From: Zhihengliuella flava
GTDB lineage: Bacteria; Actinomycetota; Actinomycetes; Actinomycetales; Micrococcaceae
DNA length: 64,000 nucleotides
Assembly (NCBI RefSeq): GCF_015751895.1
Contig: NZ_JADOTZ010000001.1
Coordinates: 2,232,001 to 2,296,000 of the forward strand
Reading direction: 5' to 3'
The notes below the pieces were generated by a model. That model had not been told where the DNA came from, searched no databases, and saw only the letters and a program-made list of their open reading frames with translations. This document shows positions 1 through 9,190 of this stretch, one piece after another. Numbering within the stretch: position 1 is the first letter of the stretch; each line of letters begins with the position of its first letter. Position numbers and translations under genes: made by a program.

Positions 1-842
1 GGACGGGCGTCATTACGCGGACGGGGGAGGACCCGTTCGGGACGTACCTCCACGGCCAGCTGAGCAAGTTCGGGGTGGACGACCAATTCGTGAGCGCGGT
101 ACCCGGGCTGCAGACGCCGGCGACCTTCTGCGCGATCCTCCCGCAGGAGCAGCAGTTCCCGCTGTACTTCTACGGCCGGTTCCCCACCGCCCCGGACCTG
201 CAGATTCGGGCCGACGAGCTCGACGTCGAGGCGATCGCCGCGGCGCGCGTCTTCTGGTCCACGGTGACCGGGCTCTGCCAAGAGCCCAGCGCGTCGGCGC
301 ATCTCGCGGCCCATCAGGCCCGTCCCCGGACCGAGCTCGCAGAGGGGCAGTACACCGTGCTCGACCTGGATTACCGGCCCATGTTCTGGGAGTCGGTGGA
401 TGAGGCCCGCGCCCGCGTCGCCCAGGTGCTTCCCCACGTCACCGTCGCCATCGGCAATGACGAGGAATGTGCCGTGGCGGTCGGCGACGGAACCCCGGAC
501 GAGCAGGCGGACCGCCTCCTCGACGCCGGCGTCGAGATCGCCGTCGTCAAGCTGGGGCCCGAAGGGGTTATGGCCAAGACCCGGACCGAACGCGTGGTCT
601 CCGCGCCAGTTCCCGTCGAGACCCTCAACGGGCTGGGTGCTGGCGACTCCTTCGGCGGAGCGTTCGTCCACGGCCTGCTGGCCGGGTGGCCGTTGGCCCA
701 AACCCTCGATTTCGCCAACGCCGCTGGCGCCCTCGTGGCCTCCCGCCTCTCCTGTGCCGATGCCATGCCCACCACCGACGAGGTCCGCGCGCTCCTGAGC
801 GAGCGCGGCCGCCTCGTCCCCAACACGGAGGCTTCCGTATGA
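1..842 (+). CDS. iolC: 5-dehydro-2-deoxygluconokinase IolC (5' truncated)
   Basis: The reading frame is open from base 3 and its start lies outside the window; 279 residues are visible. It is a PfkB/ribokinase-family sugar kinase. The family signature LNGLGAGDSFGGAF near the C-terminus carries the GAGD anion hole and catalytic Asp. The family phosphorylates 2-deoxy-5-keto-D-gluconate, an intermediate of cytoplasmic myo-inositol breakdown. The specific assignment rests on context: it is followed, with an ATGA overlap, by the aldolase-like gene and then iolD, iolE, iolG and iolA. Upstream regulation cannot be seen here. Confidence 0.9.
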   Translation, partial: TGVITRTGEDPFGTYLHGQLSKFGVDDQFVSAVPGLQTPATFCAILPQEQQFPLYFYGRFPTAPDLQIRADELDVEAIAAARVFWSTVTGLCQEPSASAHLAAHQARPRTELAEGQYTVLDLDYRPMFWESVDEARARVAQVLPHVTVAIGNDEECAVAVGDGTPDEQADRLLDAGVEIAVVKLGPEGVMAKTRTERVVSAPVPVETLNGLGAGDSFGGAFVHGLLAGWPLAQTLDFANAAGALVASRLSCADAMPTTDEVRALLSERGRLVPNTEASV

Positions 843-1777
843 CCGCCCTATCTCTGGATCTCGACGATCCCCGGCGCTATGAATTCCTGACCAGGCTTCG
901 GCTCGAGGACCCGACGTCCGTGGCCCGGGCCGCGCAGGCTCGCCGCCGCCACGCGGGACCGCGGCTCGGCGAACAGAACTTCATCGTCGCCGCCGACCAC
1001 ACGGCCCGCGGCGCGATGGGGGCCCAGGGCAATCCCTCGGCGATGAATGACCGCCGTGTCCTGCTCGACCGTCTCCAAGTAGCGCTCGCCCATCCGGCGG
1101 TCGACGGCGTCCTCGCCAGCCCCGACATCCTCGATGACCTACTGCTGCTCGGCGCGCTCGAGGGCAAGTTGGTCTTCGGGTCGATGAATCGTGGAGGCCT
1201 GGCCGGCTACGTCAACGAGTTCGATGATCGCTTCACCGGACACACGGCGCAGGCGCTGGCGGATCTCGGAGCCGACGGCGGCAAGATGCTCACGCGTATT
1301 GCCTACGACGACGCCGCCACCGCCTCGCTGCTCGAGGCCACGGCGCACGCCATTGACGAGCTCACCTCGCGCGGGCTCATCGCTATGGTGGAACCCTTCC
1401 TGTCCCAGCGGGTCGAAGGGCGCGCGCGCAACGACTTGACCCCGGAGGCGGTGATCAAGTCCGTGGCCATCGCGGCTGGCCTCGGAGCCAGCAGCGCCTA
1501 TAAGTGGATGAAGCTGCCCGTCGTCGCCGACATGGAGCGCGTCATGGCCTCCACCACGATGCCTACGGTCCTCTTGGGTGGGGACCCGACGGAGAAGCCG
1601 GACGAGGTCTTCGCCTCGTGGGAGCGAGCCCTCGCCCTGCCCGGTGTTCAAGGCCTCACGGTGGGACGCACGCTGTTGTACCCCGCCGACGGCGACGTCG
1701 ACGGCGCCGTCGCGGCAGCAGCTGGGCTGCTGCGCCGCAGCGCGCCGCAGGAGCAGGAAACGGAGATTCACGCATGA
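839..1777 (+). CDS. Cgl0159-family (beta/alpha)8 protein, probable DKGP aldolase
   Basis: The protein has 312 residues and starts at the ATG overlapping the iolC stop. It has the look of a class I aldolase-type TIM barrel of the Cgl0159/deoxyribose-phosphate-aldolase-like group found in actinobacterial iol operons. The segments NFIVAADHTARGAMG near the N-terminus and SAYKWMKLPVV, with a candidate Schiff-base lysine, in the second half fit this. Position between iolC and iolD suggests it cleaves 2-deoxy-5-keto-gluconate-6-phosphate to malonic semialdehyde and DHAP, the IolJ step. That role is inferred from context, not from a diagnostic motif. The stop overlaps the next ATG, so translation is probably coupled. 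Confidence 0.82.
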   Translation: MTALSLDLDDPRRYEFLTRLRLEDPTSVARAAQARRRHAGPRLGEQNFIVAADHTARGAMGAQGNPSAMNDRRVLLDRLQVALAHPAVDGVLASPDILDDLLLLGALEGKLVFGSMNRGGLAGYVNEFDDRFTGHTAQALADLGADGGKMLTRIAYDDAATASLLEATAHAIDELTSRGLIAMVEPFLSQRVEGRARNDLTPEAVIKSVAIAAGLGASSAYKWMKLPVVADMERVMASTTMPTVLLGGDPTEKPDEVFASWERALALPGVQGLTVGRTLLYPADGDVDGAVAAAAGLLRRSAPQEQETEIHA

Positions 1778-3735
1778 GCACCCGCACCATGACGGTGGCC
1801 CAGGCCGTCGTCGAATTCCTCGGCCGCCAATACACGGTGGATACCGTTGGTGGGCAGAGCTACCGGGAGCGCTTGATCCCCGGGATGTTCGGCATCTTCG
1901 GTCACGGCAACGTCGCTGGCGTGGGTCAGGCGCTGAAGCAGTATCAGGCAGCGGATCCCACCCTGATGCCGTACTACCAAGGCCGCAACGAGCAGGCGCA
2001 GTCCCACCAGGCGGTCGGCTACGCCCGCCACACCCGCCGCCGGCAAACCTACGCGGTGACGACGTCGATTGGCCCGGGCTCGTCCAATCTCCTGACGGGT
2101 GCCGCCTTGGCCACGTCGAACCGCTTGCCGGTGCTGCTGTTGCCCTCCGACACGTTTGCGACCCGCGCCGCTGACCCCGTGCTGCAGCAGCTCGAACACC
2201 CGCACGGGTATGACATCACCGTCAACGATGCCTTCCGCCCGCTGTCCAAGTACTTTGACCGGGTCACGCGCCCCGAACAGCTGTTCTCCGCGCTGACCCA
2301 CGGATTGCGAGTCCTGACCGATCCGGCGGAGACCGGCGCGGTGACGATCTCCTTGCCGCAGGACGTGCAGGCCGAGACGATGGAGGTGCCGGAGGAATTC
2401 TTGGCCGAACGCGACTGGCGCATTCGCCGGCCCGCGCCCGAAGCTCAGGACATCGCCGAGGCAGCCCGGCGCCTTCGTGCCGCCCGGAATCCGCTGATCA
2501 TTGCCGGCGGTGGCGTGCTGTACGGCTTCGCCACCGAGCAACTCCGCGCCTTCGCCGAAGCCACCGGGATCCCCGTGGGCTGGACGCAGGCCGGCGTCGG
2601 CAGCCTGGCCTGGGACCACCCGCAGGCGGTGGGCGCCATTGGCTCCACCGGGACGACGGCGGCTAATGCGTTGGCCGCAGAGGCGGACCTGATCGTCGGG
2701 ATCGGCACCCGCTATGAGGACTTCACTACGGCCTCCCGCACCGCGTTCCAGAACCCTGCGGTGGAGTTCATCAACCTCAACGTTGCTGCCATCGACGCCT
2801 ACAAGCACGGAACGTCCCTGCCGATCGTCGCCGATGCCCGCAAGGGGCTCGAGGCGCTGCAGGAGGCCGTCGGAGGGGCCCGGGTCTCCGCTACGGTGAC
2901 TCAGCAGGTGGCGGAGGAAAAGGCCCGCTGGGACGCCACGGTGGACGCTGCATTCGCCGAGCGGTACAGCCCGCTGGTGAGCCAGAACGCCATTATCGGC
3001 GCGGCGAATCGCGCGATGGATCCCCGCGATGTGGTGGTGTGCGCGGCTGGCTCGCTACCCGGCGACTTGCACAAGATGTGGCGTGTGGCGGACCCGTACG
3101 GTTACCACGTCGAGTACGCCTACTCCTGCATGGGCTATGAGATCGCGGGCGGGCTGGGCGTCAAGCGCGCCGCGGTCGCCGAGGCGGACGGCCAGGACGG
3201 GCGCGACGTCGTCGTCATGGTGGGCGACGGCTCCTACCTCATGATGCACACCGAGCTCGTCACCGCGGTGGCCGAAGGCCTCAAGCTGATCGTGGTCCTG
3301 ATTCAGAACCATGGGTACGCGTCGATCGGCGCGCTGTCCGAATCCTTGGGGTCTCAGCGCTTCGGGACGAAGTACCGCACGTTGGACGCCGCACGCCACA
3401 CGTTCGACGACGGGGCCACGCTGCCCGTGGACCTAGCCACGAACGCGGAGTCCCTGGGCGCCACGGTCTACCGGATCGAGCCGGGGGAGACCGTCATCGA
3501 GGAGCTGGAAGCCGCGATTCAGCGGGCGAAAGCCGCCCCGGAGGGCAGCGGCCCGATCGTGATCCACGTGGAGTCGGACCCGTTGATCGATGCCCCGAGC
3601 TCCGAATCTTGGTGGGATGTGCCCGTCAGCGCGGTCTCCGCTTTGGAGTCCACCCAGCAGGCTTTCCAGACCTACACCGACCACAAGTCCCGGCAGCGCC
3701 CCCTCCTGGGTGGGCGGGCCCCGGGCGAAGCCTAA
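1774..3735 (+). CDS. iolD: 3D-(3,5/4)-trihydroxycyclohexane-1,2-dione hydrolase IolD
   Basis: A 653-residue thiamine-diphosphate enzyme, the usual IolD length. It opens the ring of trihydroxycyclohexanedione to 5-deoxy-glucuronate in the cytoplasm. It has the acetolactate-synthase layout: an N-terminal TPP-binding domain with the glutamate-containing stretch YYQGRNEQAQSHQAVGYA, a central domain starting around NPLIIAGGGVLYG, and a C-terminal domain with the TPP/Mg motif beginning MVGDGSYLMM and ending in the QNHGYAS asparagine. The ATG at 1774 overlaps the preceding stop and gives the standard N-terminus. A long open frame upstream of this ATG runs inside the previous gene and is not used. 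Confidence 0.95.
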   Translation: MSTRTMTVAQAVVEFLGRQYTVDTVGGQSYRERLIPGMFGIFGHGNVAGVGQALKQYQAADPTLMPYYQGRNEQAQSHQAVGYARHTRRRQTYAVTTSIGPGSSNLLTGAALATSNRLPVLLLPSDTFATRAADPVLQQLEHPHGYDITVNDAFRPLSKYFDRVTRPEQLFSALTHGLRVLTDPAETGAVTISLPQDVQAETMEVPEEFLAERDWRIRRPAPEAQDIAEAARRLRAARNPLIIAGGGVLYGFATEQLRAFAEATGIPVGWTQAGVGSLAWDHPQAVGAIGSTGTTAANALAAEADLIVGIGTRYEDFTTASRTAFQNPAVEFINLNVAAIDAYKHGTSLPIVADARKGLEALQEAVGGARVSATVTQQVAEEKARWDATVDAAFAERYSPLVSQNAIIGAANRAMDPRDVVVCAAGSLPGDLHKMWRVADPYGYHVEYAYSCMGYEIAGGLGVKRAAVAEADGQDGRDVVVMVGDGSYLMMHTELVTAVAEGLKLIVVLIQNHGYASIGALSESLGSQRFGTKYRTLDAARHTFDDGATLPVDLATNAESLGATVYRIEPGETVIEELEAAIQRAKAAPEGSGPIVIHVESDPLIDAPSSESWWDVPVSAVSALESTQQAFQTYTDHKSRQRPLLGGRAPGEA

Positions 3736-3747
3736 GGAGAACCGACG

Positions 3748-4659
3748 ATGGAAAACAATGCTGTCACGATCGGCACCGCGCCGGACTCGTGGGGGGTGTG
3801 GTTTGCCGATGACCCCCGGCAGACGCCGTGGGAACGCTTCCTCGACGAGGTCGCTGAGTCCGGCTATCAGTGGATTGAGCTGGGCCCGTATGGCTACCTG
3901 CCCACGGACCCCTTGCGCCTCGCCGACGAGCTGAACGCGCGCAACCTGAAGGTCTCCGCCGGCACCGTTTTCACCGCGTATCACCGCGGTCAGGATCAGT
4001 GGGAGGCCGCGTGGGAACCGGCCCGGCGGGTGGCCGAGCTGACCGCCGCCATGGGTGGCGAGCACATTGTGGTGATTCCGGCCATGTGGCGCGACGACGT
4101 CACGGGGCAGGCGGTGGAGCCGGGTGAACTGACCGCCGAGCAATGGACCTCCCTCACGGAGGGCCACAACGATCTGGGGCGCAAGCTCCGCGAAGAGTTC
4201 GGCCTGCAACAGCAGTTCCACTCCCACGCGGACTCCCATGTGGAGAAACAAGCGGACATCGAGCGGTTCCTGCAGCACACGGACCCGAACCTCGTCACCC
4301 TGTGCCTCGACACGGGTCACGCCGAGTACGGGGGAGCGAGCAGCATCGACCTCATCCGCCGCTACCCGGAGCGCATTGGCTACCTGCACCTCAAGCAGAT
4401 CAATCCGGACATCCTTGCCACGGTGCGCGCGGAGAACATGACGTGGGCTGGCGCCAACACGGCCGGCGTGATGACCGAACCACCCAGCGGACTACCGGAC
4501 CTGCGTGAGGTCATCGAGGCGTGCGAGGGCCTCGGCCGCCGGCTCTTCGGCATCGTCGAGCAGGACATGTACCCGGTGCCGAGCTTCGATGTGCCGATGC
4601 CCATTGCTCAGCGCACCCGGAATTACCTGCTCTCCTGCGGATCCCGCACGCACGTTTAG
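3748..4659 (+). CDS. iolE: myo-inosose-2 dehydratase IolE
   Basis: A 303-residue protein of the xylose-isomerase-like TIM-barrel superfamily. It dehydrates scyllo-inosose to the trihydroxycyclohexanedione used by IolD. Family segments visible are TAPDSWGVWF at the N-terminus, FHSHADSHVE, LCLDTGHAEYGG and YLHLKQ, which contribute acidic and His metal ligands. A good ribosome-binding site (AAGGAG at about 3733) precedes the ATG and overlaps the iolD stop. It sits 12 bases after iolD in the same operon. Confidence 0.94.
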   Translation: MENNAVTIGTAPDSWGVWFADDPRQTPWERFLDEVAESGYQWIELGPYGYLPTDPLRLADELNARNLKVSAGTVFTAYHRGQDQWEAAWEPARRVAELTAAMGGEHIVVIPAMWRDDVTGQAVEPGELTAEQWTSLTEGHNDLGRKLREEFGLQQQFHSHADSHVEKQADIERFLQHTDPNLVTLCLDTGHAEYGGASSIDLIRRYPERIGYLHLKQINPDILATVRAENMTWAGANTAGVMTEPPSGLPDLREVIEACEGLGRRLFGIVEQDMYPVPSFDVPMPIAQRTRNYLLSCGSRTHV

Positions 4660-4703
4660 TTGATTGGCGCCGCACGCCGGTGCCGCCGAATGAAAGGCAC
4701 GCT

Positions 4704-5717
4704 ATGACCAACAATCTGCGAGTCGCCGTCGTGGGTGCTGGCCGCATGGGAGCGGACCACATCGACCGGCTCCATACCCGCATCGTCGGTGCCACCGTGA
4801 GCGCCGTCGTCGATATCGACGCCGAGCGGGCGAGCGCTGCAGCCGCCCGAGTCCCGGCCGCGCAGACCTTCGCCACTGCCGCGGAGGCCTACGCCTCCGG
4901 CACCGTGGACGCTGTCCTGCTCGCCACTCCCGGGTTTCTCCACGAGGAGGCCCTGTTCGAGGCACTGGAGCGGGACATCCCGATCTTCTGCGAGAAGCCG
5001 CTCACCCCCGACGCCGAGTCCGCGTGGCGCGTCATCGAGGCCGAGCAGGCACTGGGGCACCAGCGCATCCAGGTCGGCTTCATGCGCCGATTCGACGCGG
5101 ACTACGCCCAGCTGGGCAGCATCATTTCCGGAGGGACGCTCGGCGATCTCCTCATGCTGCATTGCCGCCACCGCAACCCATCCACGCCGGACGGGTTCAC
5201 GAACGAGATGCTGATCAACGATTCCGTGGTGCATGAGTTCGACGCCGTGAGGTACCTCACCGGCGAGGAGATCACCTCGGTCCAGGTGCGCCTGGGCAAA
5301 GCCAGCCGCCGGGCGCGTAACGGTCAGCACGATCCGCAGCAGGTCCTCATGGAGACCGCCTCCGGAGTGCTGGTGGACGTGGAAATCTTCGTCAATGCCC
5401 AGTTTGGGTATGAGGTTTCCACTCAGGCGAGCCTCGAGGAGGGGATCGTGGACATCGGCGCGGACCACGGGCCGGTGACCCGCACGGCCGGACGCGTCGG
5501 TGGAGCGGTCACCCCGGGGTTCGAGGACCGGTTTGGGGCCGCGTACGACCACGAGATCCAGTCGTGGGTGGATGCCGCGCTGCGAGGCGAGATCGGTGGA
5601 CCCACCGCGTGGGACGGGTACGCCACGGCCGCGTGCTGCGAGGCCGGTGTGCGCGCCCAATCGACCGGAGAGAAAGTGACCGTGACCCTGAAGGAGAAGC
5701 CGGAGCTGTACCGATGA
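4704..5717 (+). CDS. iolG: Inositol 2-dehydrogenase IolG (first copy)
   Basis: A 337-residue Gfo/Idh/MocA oxidoreductase. It oxidises myo-inositol to scyllo-inosose with NAD, the first pathway step. The Rossmann motif VVGAGRMGADH starts at residue 9, the conserved Glu-Lys-Pro is at 97-99, and the catalytic Asp/His pair appears as D173 and H177 in NDSVVHEFDAV, the spacing expected for inositol dehydrogenases. The ATG at 4704 was chosen because the Rossmann strand begins right after it and a GAAAGG site lies upstream. The TGA overlaps the next ATG. A second, divergent homologue lies at 10122. Confidence 0.92.
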   Translation: MTNNLRVAVVGAGRMGADHIDRLHTRIVGATVSAVVDIDAERASAAAARVPAAQTFATAAEAYASGTVDAVLLATPGFLHEEALFEALERDIPIFCEKPLTPDAESAWRVIEAEQALGHQRIQVGFMRRFDADYAQLGSIISGGTLGDLLMLHCRHRNPSTPDGFTNEMLINDSVVHEFDAVRYLTGEEITSVQVRLGKASRRARNGQHDPQQVLMETASGVLVDVEIFVNAQFGYEVSTQASLEEGIVDIGADHGPVTRTAGRVGGAVTPGFEDRFGAAYDHEIQSWVDAALRGEIGGPTAWDGYATAACCEAGVRAQSTGEKVTVTLKEKPELYR

Positions 5718-6589
5718 AAATCGCCCTCGACCCCACCCCGTTTCACCATTCGCACTCCCTGCTCGAATTCCCGGCTTTGGCCGCCGAGCTGGGCTACGAG
5801 TACCTCCAACTGACCCCACACCCGGACATGATCCCGTTCTATATCCACCCGAAGGCGGACCAGGACCTGATCCGGAAGTTCCGGGCCGCGTGCGATGCCG
5901 CGGGGGTTCAGGTGGCGAGCATCCTGCCCGTGCTGCGCTGGTCCGCTCCCGACGAGCAACTGCGGGAGGCGGCCGTCCGCTATTGGAAGCGGGCGTTGCA
6001 GATCGGCGTCGAGCTGGGCGTGCACCAGTTCGGCACCGAATTCTCGGGGCGCCCGGAACACCCGGAGCTCTCCGAGGCGAGCTTCTACAAATCCATGGAA
6101 GAGCTGCTGCCGATCATCGAACGGGAGCACCTCCACGTGGCGATCGACCCGCACCCGGACGACTTCGTCGAAGAGGGGCTTGCCGCCCTGCGCGTCATCC
6201 GTGGCCTCAACTCGCCCAACGTGGGCATGGTCTACGTGGCTCCACACACGTTCCACATGAACGATGCCCCGCTGGACATCCTGCAGGCCGCGGGGGACAA
6301 GGTGCGGATTGTGCACGTGGCGGACACCATGAACCATCACGCCTCCCATGGGCTGCGCTACATCACCAACCCGCCCGGTAACCCGGTCCGCGTGCATCAG
6401 CACCTGAAGGTCGGGGACGGGGACGTGAACTTTGACGAGCTCTTCGGCGGGCTCGCCGCGACGGGCTTCCTGGACCGCGAAGACAGCGTGATCTGCTCCT
6501 CGGTGTTTGCGGAGAATGAGAACGCCCGAGAGGTCTCCCGCTACCAACTGACCACCATCAAGGACTTGGTGCGGCGCGCCAGCGCCTAG
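5714..6589 (+). CDS. Sugar phosphate isomerase/epimerase, IolH-like TIM barrel
   Basis: A 291-residue xylose-isomerase-like TIM-barrel protein that starts at an ATG overlapping the iolG stop. Segments such as VHQFGTEFSGRPEHPE, VAIDPHPDDFVE, NVGMVYVAPHTFHM and IVHVADTMNHH supply the acidic and His residues typical of the metal-binding centre. It lies between iolG and iolA, where several actinobacterial inositol clusters carry IolH. The exact reaction is not settled by sequence: candidates are isomerisation or epimerisation of inososes or dehydration of alternative inositol isomers. The fold call is firm and the substrate is inferred. Confidence 0.82.
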   Translation: MKIALDPTPFHHSHSLLEFPALAAELGYEYLQLTPHPDMIPFYIHPKADQDLIRKFRAACDAAGVQVASILPVLRWSAPDEQLREAAVRYWKRALQIGVELGVHQFGTEFSGRPEHPELSEASFYKSMEELLPIIEREHLHVAIDPHPDDFVEEGLAALRVIRGLNSPNVGMVYVAPHTFHMNDAPLDILQAAGDKVRIVHVADTMNHHASHGLRYITNPPGNPVRVHQHLKVGDGDVNFDELFGGLAATGFLDREDSVICSSVFAENENAREVSRYQLTTIKDLVRRASA

Positions 6590-6616
6590 CGCCCCCACAA
6601 CGTGAGGAACGAACGC

Positions 6617-8122
6617 ATGACTACCAGCATCAATCACTACATCAACGGCGCGGAGACCGCCGGCGAAGGCACCGAAACTCAGCCCGTCTACAACCCGGCG
6701 ACCGGCCAGGTGACTGGGCAGCTTCAGCTGGCCAACGAGGCGGACCTGAATGCGGCCGTGGCTGCGGCCCGCACCGCGGCCGACTCGTGGGCCGAGGTCT
6801 CCATCGCCAAGCGCACCGCCGTTCTCTTCAAGTTCCGCGAACTGCTGGCGGCCAACACGGAGGAACTGGCCAAGATCGTCACCAGCGAGCACGGCAAGGT
6901 GCTCTCCGATGCGGCGGGCGAGATTGGCCGCGGACTCGAGGTCGTCGAGTACGCGTGCGGGATCTCCCAGTCCCTCAAGGGGGACTTCTCCGATCAGGTG
7001 GCCACCGGCATTGACGTGCACTCCTTCCGCCAGCCGGTGGGCGTCGTCGCCGGCATCACGCCCTTCAACTTCCCCGTCATGGTGCCATTGTGGATGGCGC
7101 CGGTGGCCATCGCGGCCGGCAACGCCTTTATCCTGAAGCCGAGCGAGCGGGACCCCTCCGCTTCGCTGTTCATGGCGCGCCTCTGGAAGGAAGCGGGCCT
7201 GCCGGACGGCGTCTTCAACGTGGTCCACGGCGGCAAGGACGCCGTGGACGGCCTGCTGGCGCACCCCGACGTGGACGCCATCTCCTTCGTCGGTTCCACC
7301 CCGATCGCCAAGTACGTCCACGAGACGGCGACGGCGCACGGCAAGCGCGTCCAGGCCTTGGGGGGCGCCAAGAACCATGCCGTGGTCATGCCGGACGCCG
7401 ACATGGACGTCGCCGCAGACCACCTGACCGCGGCCGCCTTCGGCTCCGCCGGCCAGCGCTGCATGGCCATCTCTGTGGCCGTCGCCGTGGGCGAGGCCGG
7501 TGACCTCGTGATCGACAAGCTGGTCCAGCGGGCCCGCGAGGTCAAGGTCGCGAATGGCACCGACCCATCCGCCGATATGGGGCCCGTGATCACGCCGGCG
7601 TCGAAGTCCCGCATTCAGCAGATCGTGGGCGAGGCCGAGTCCGACGGCGCTGCCGTGCTCGTCGACGGCCGTGACCTGGTGGTGCAGGACCACGAGGAGG
7701 GCTTCTTTGTGGGCCCCACGCTGCTGGATCAGGTTCAGTCTGAGATGAGCGCTTACACGGAGGAGATCTTCGGCCCCGTCCTGGTCGTGGTCCGCGTCGA
7801 GACGCTGGAAGACGCGATTCACTTGGTGAATTCGAACCCCTACGGCAACGGTACGGCGATCTTCACCTCCTCCGGATATGCGGCCCGGACCTTCACGCGC
7901 CGCATCCAGGTGGGCATGGTGGGCATCAACGTCCCGCTCCCGGTGCCGGTGGCATGGCACTCCTTCGGCGGCTGGAAGGATTCGCTGTTCGGCGAGCACC
8001 ACATCTACGGGCCCGACGGCATCCGCTTCTACACTCGAAGCAAGGCGGTCACCACCCGGTGGCCGGAGGTGTCCGAGGCCTCCGGGGCGTCCTTCGCGTT
8101 CCCATCCAGCCAGACGCACTAA
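6617..8122 (+). CDS. iolA: CoA-acylating methylmalonate/malonate semialdehyde dehydrogenase IolA
   Basis: A 501-residue aldehyde dehydrogenase of the MmsA/IolA type. It converts malonic semialdehyde to acetyl-CoA and CO2, ending the inositol pathway. Seen in the sequence are the TPFNFPVMVP motif (oxyanion-hole Asn151), the ISFVGSTPIAKYVHE NAD-binding loop and the catalytic cysteine C282 in SAGQRCMAISV. The ATG at 6617 is preferred over the GTG at 6602 because GAGGAAC lies just upstream of it and the length then matches the family. It is last in the plus-strand operon and is followed by two strong hairpins. Confidence 0.94.
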   Translation: MTTSINHYINGAETAGEGTETQPVYNPATGQVTGQLQLANEADLNAAVAAARTAADSWAEVSIAKRTAVLFKFRELLAANTEELAKIVTSEHGKVLSDAAGEIGRGLEVVEYACGISQSLKGDFSDQVATGIDVHSFRQPVGVVAGITPFNFPVMVPLWMAPVAIAAGNAFILKPSERDPSASLFMARLWKEAGLPDGVFNVVHGGKDAVDGLLAHPDVDAISFVGSTPIAKYVHETATAHGKRVQALGGAKNHAVVMPDADMDVAADHLTAAAFGSAGQRCMAISVAVAVGEAGDLVIDKLVQRAREVKVANGTDPSADMGPVITPASKSRIQQIVGEAESDGAAVLVDGRDLVVQDHEEGFFVGPTLLDQVQSEMSAYTEEIFGPVLVVVRVETLEDAIHLVNSNPYGNGTAIFTSSGYAARTFTRRIQVGMVGINVPLPVPVAWHSFGGWKDSLFGEHHIYGPDGIRFYTRSKAVTTRWPEVSEASGASFAFPSSQTH

Positions 8123-8132
8123 GTTCCGCTGC

Positions 8133-8175
8133 GGGCCGGCGCCCGGATCCCTCCGCTGGATCCGGGCGCCGGCCC
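8133..8175. terminator. Perfect 18-bp hairpin after iolA
   Basis: An 18-base arm at 8133-8150 pairs perfectly with 8158-8175 around a 7-base loop. It lies 10 bases after the iolA stop in a tail-to-tail junction. There is no T-tract, so it may be a U-less or bidirectional terminator or a transcript-end stabiliser. Confidence 0.7.
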
Positions 8176-8199
8176 GTGTGCCTCGACCGCATCGCAACG

Positions 8200-8246
8200 A
8201 CGACGTCGGCCCGCTCACCCGTGAAGGGCGAGCGGGCCGACGTCGT
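8200..8246. terminator. Second 17-bp hairpin in the iolA/iolB junction
   Basis: The 17-base arm at 8200-8216 pairs perfectly with 8230-8246. The loop can pair further (CCC with GGG). It is 13 bases past the iolB stop when read on the minus strand, so it probably ends iolR-iolB transcripts and backs up the iolA hairpin. Confidence 0.7.
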
Positions 8247-8259
8247 TGGTGGCGGGGGA

Positions 8260-9165
8260 CTAGGCGGTGAAGGGAAGCCGCGGATCGATGTCCTGGGCTT
8301 CCCACGTCTGCCGCACCCAGCCGTGGTGGGGGTCATCGGAGATGAGCCACTCGCGGACCGGCCCGGGGCCAGCCATGACGTTGAGGTAGTACAGGTCGTA
8401 GCCCGGGGTCGCCATGGCGGGGCCGTGCCACCCGTAGGGTACGAGGACGACGTCGCCCGAGCGGACCTCGGTGGCCACGTCGATGGGGCGCTCGTCCGAG
8501 GCGTAGACGCGCTGATAGCCGTGCGCGTCCGCGGTGCCGCCCGCCTGGACTGCCTCGGGGGCGTCGGTGCTGACGCGGGTTTCGAAGTAGTAGATCTCCT
8601 CCAGCTGCGTCTCTCCGTCCTTCTCCTCATCGTGCTTGTGCGGAGGGTAGGAGGACCAGTTGCTGGAGGGGGTGATGACCTCGCAGACAATGAAGCGGTC
8701 GGCCTCCAGCGTGGCGGGGGTGCCAAAGTTCTGCACCTGGCGGGAGGACTGTCCGGCGCCGCGGAGTTCCACCGGAATCTCTGCTTGGCGCAGGTGCCGG
8801 ACCGGGTACTCGGCCTTCGCCGGGGCGGAGGCCACAGCGAGCCGGCCGCCGTCGTGCGCCGTGATCGTCACGGAGCGATCGATGCCCGTATACAAGACGT
8901 CGGCCGGGCCGTGGAACACGGACCGGCGCCCAGCGAGGACGTACTCAGTGCCGTTCACGCTGACGGTGTAATCGCCGCTGAGCGGAACGATGATGCGCTC
9001 CTCCGCGGCGGCCTCGAGCGTGACGGACTCGCCGGCGCCGACATCGCCGACCCGGAGGCCGGTGTGCTGCCAGCCGGCCACGTGCGTCGTGGAGTCGTGC
9101 GCGCCGAGCGAGCAAAACCAAGGGCCTTGTGCGGCAGTTCCGGTGGGGTAGATCCATTCGGTCAC
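8260..9165 (-). CDS. iolB: 5-deoxy-glucuronate isomerase IolB
   Basis: A 301-residue double-cupin protein that isomerises 5-deoxy-glucuronate to 2-deoxy-5-keto-gluconate, between IolD and IolC in the pathway. The metal-binding cupin is seen around SYPPHKHDEEKDGETQLEEI, with His and Glu ligands, and the C-terminal GDVVLVPYGWHGP stretch. Translation starts at a GTG preceded by AAAGAG. It lies 25 bases downstream of iolR on the minus strand, so regulator and isomerase probably share a transcript, while the other catabolic genes converge on it from the left. Confidence 0.94.
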   Translation of the reverse strand: MTEWIYPTGTAAQGPWFCSLGAHDSTTHVAGWQHTGLRVGDVGAGESVTLEAAAEERIIVPLSGDYTVSVNGTEYVLAGRRSVFHGPADVLYTGIDRSVTITAHDGGRLAVASAPAKAEYPVRHLRQAEIPVELRGAGQSSRQVQNFGTPATLEADRFIVCEVITPSSNWSSYPPHKHDEEKDGETQLEEIYYFETRVSTDAPEAVQAGGTADAHGYQRVYASDERPIDVATEVRSGDVVLVPYGWHGPAMATPGYDLYYLNVMAGPGPVREWLISDDPHHGWVRQTWEAQDIDPRLPFTA

Positions 9166-9190
9166 AGTGTGTGCCTCTTTCCGATGGGGG

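Noticed and set aside
5423-8305. Very long open frame on the minus strand opposite iolG, the IolH-like gene and iolA
   Set aside because: It is an antisense by-product of GC-rich codons; the encoded sequence has no family resemblance, while the plus strand carries clear enzymes.
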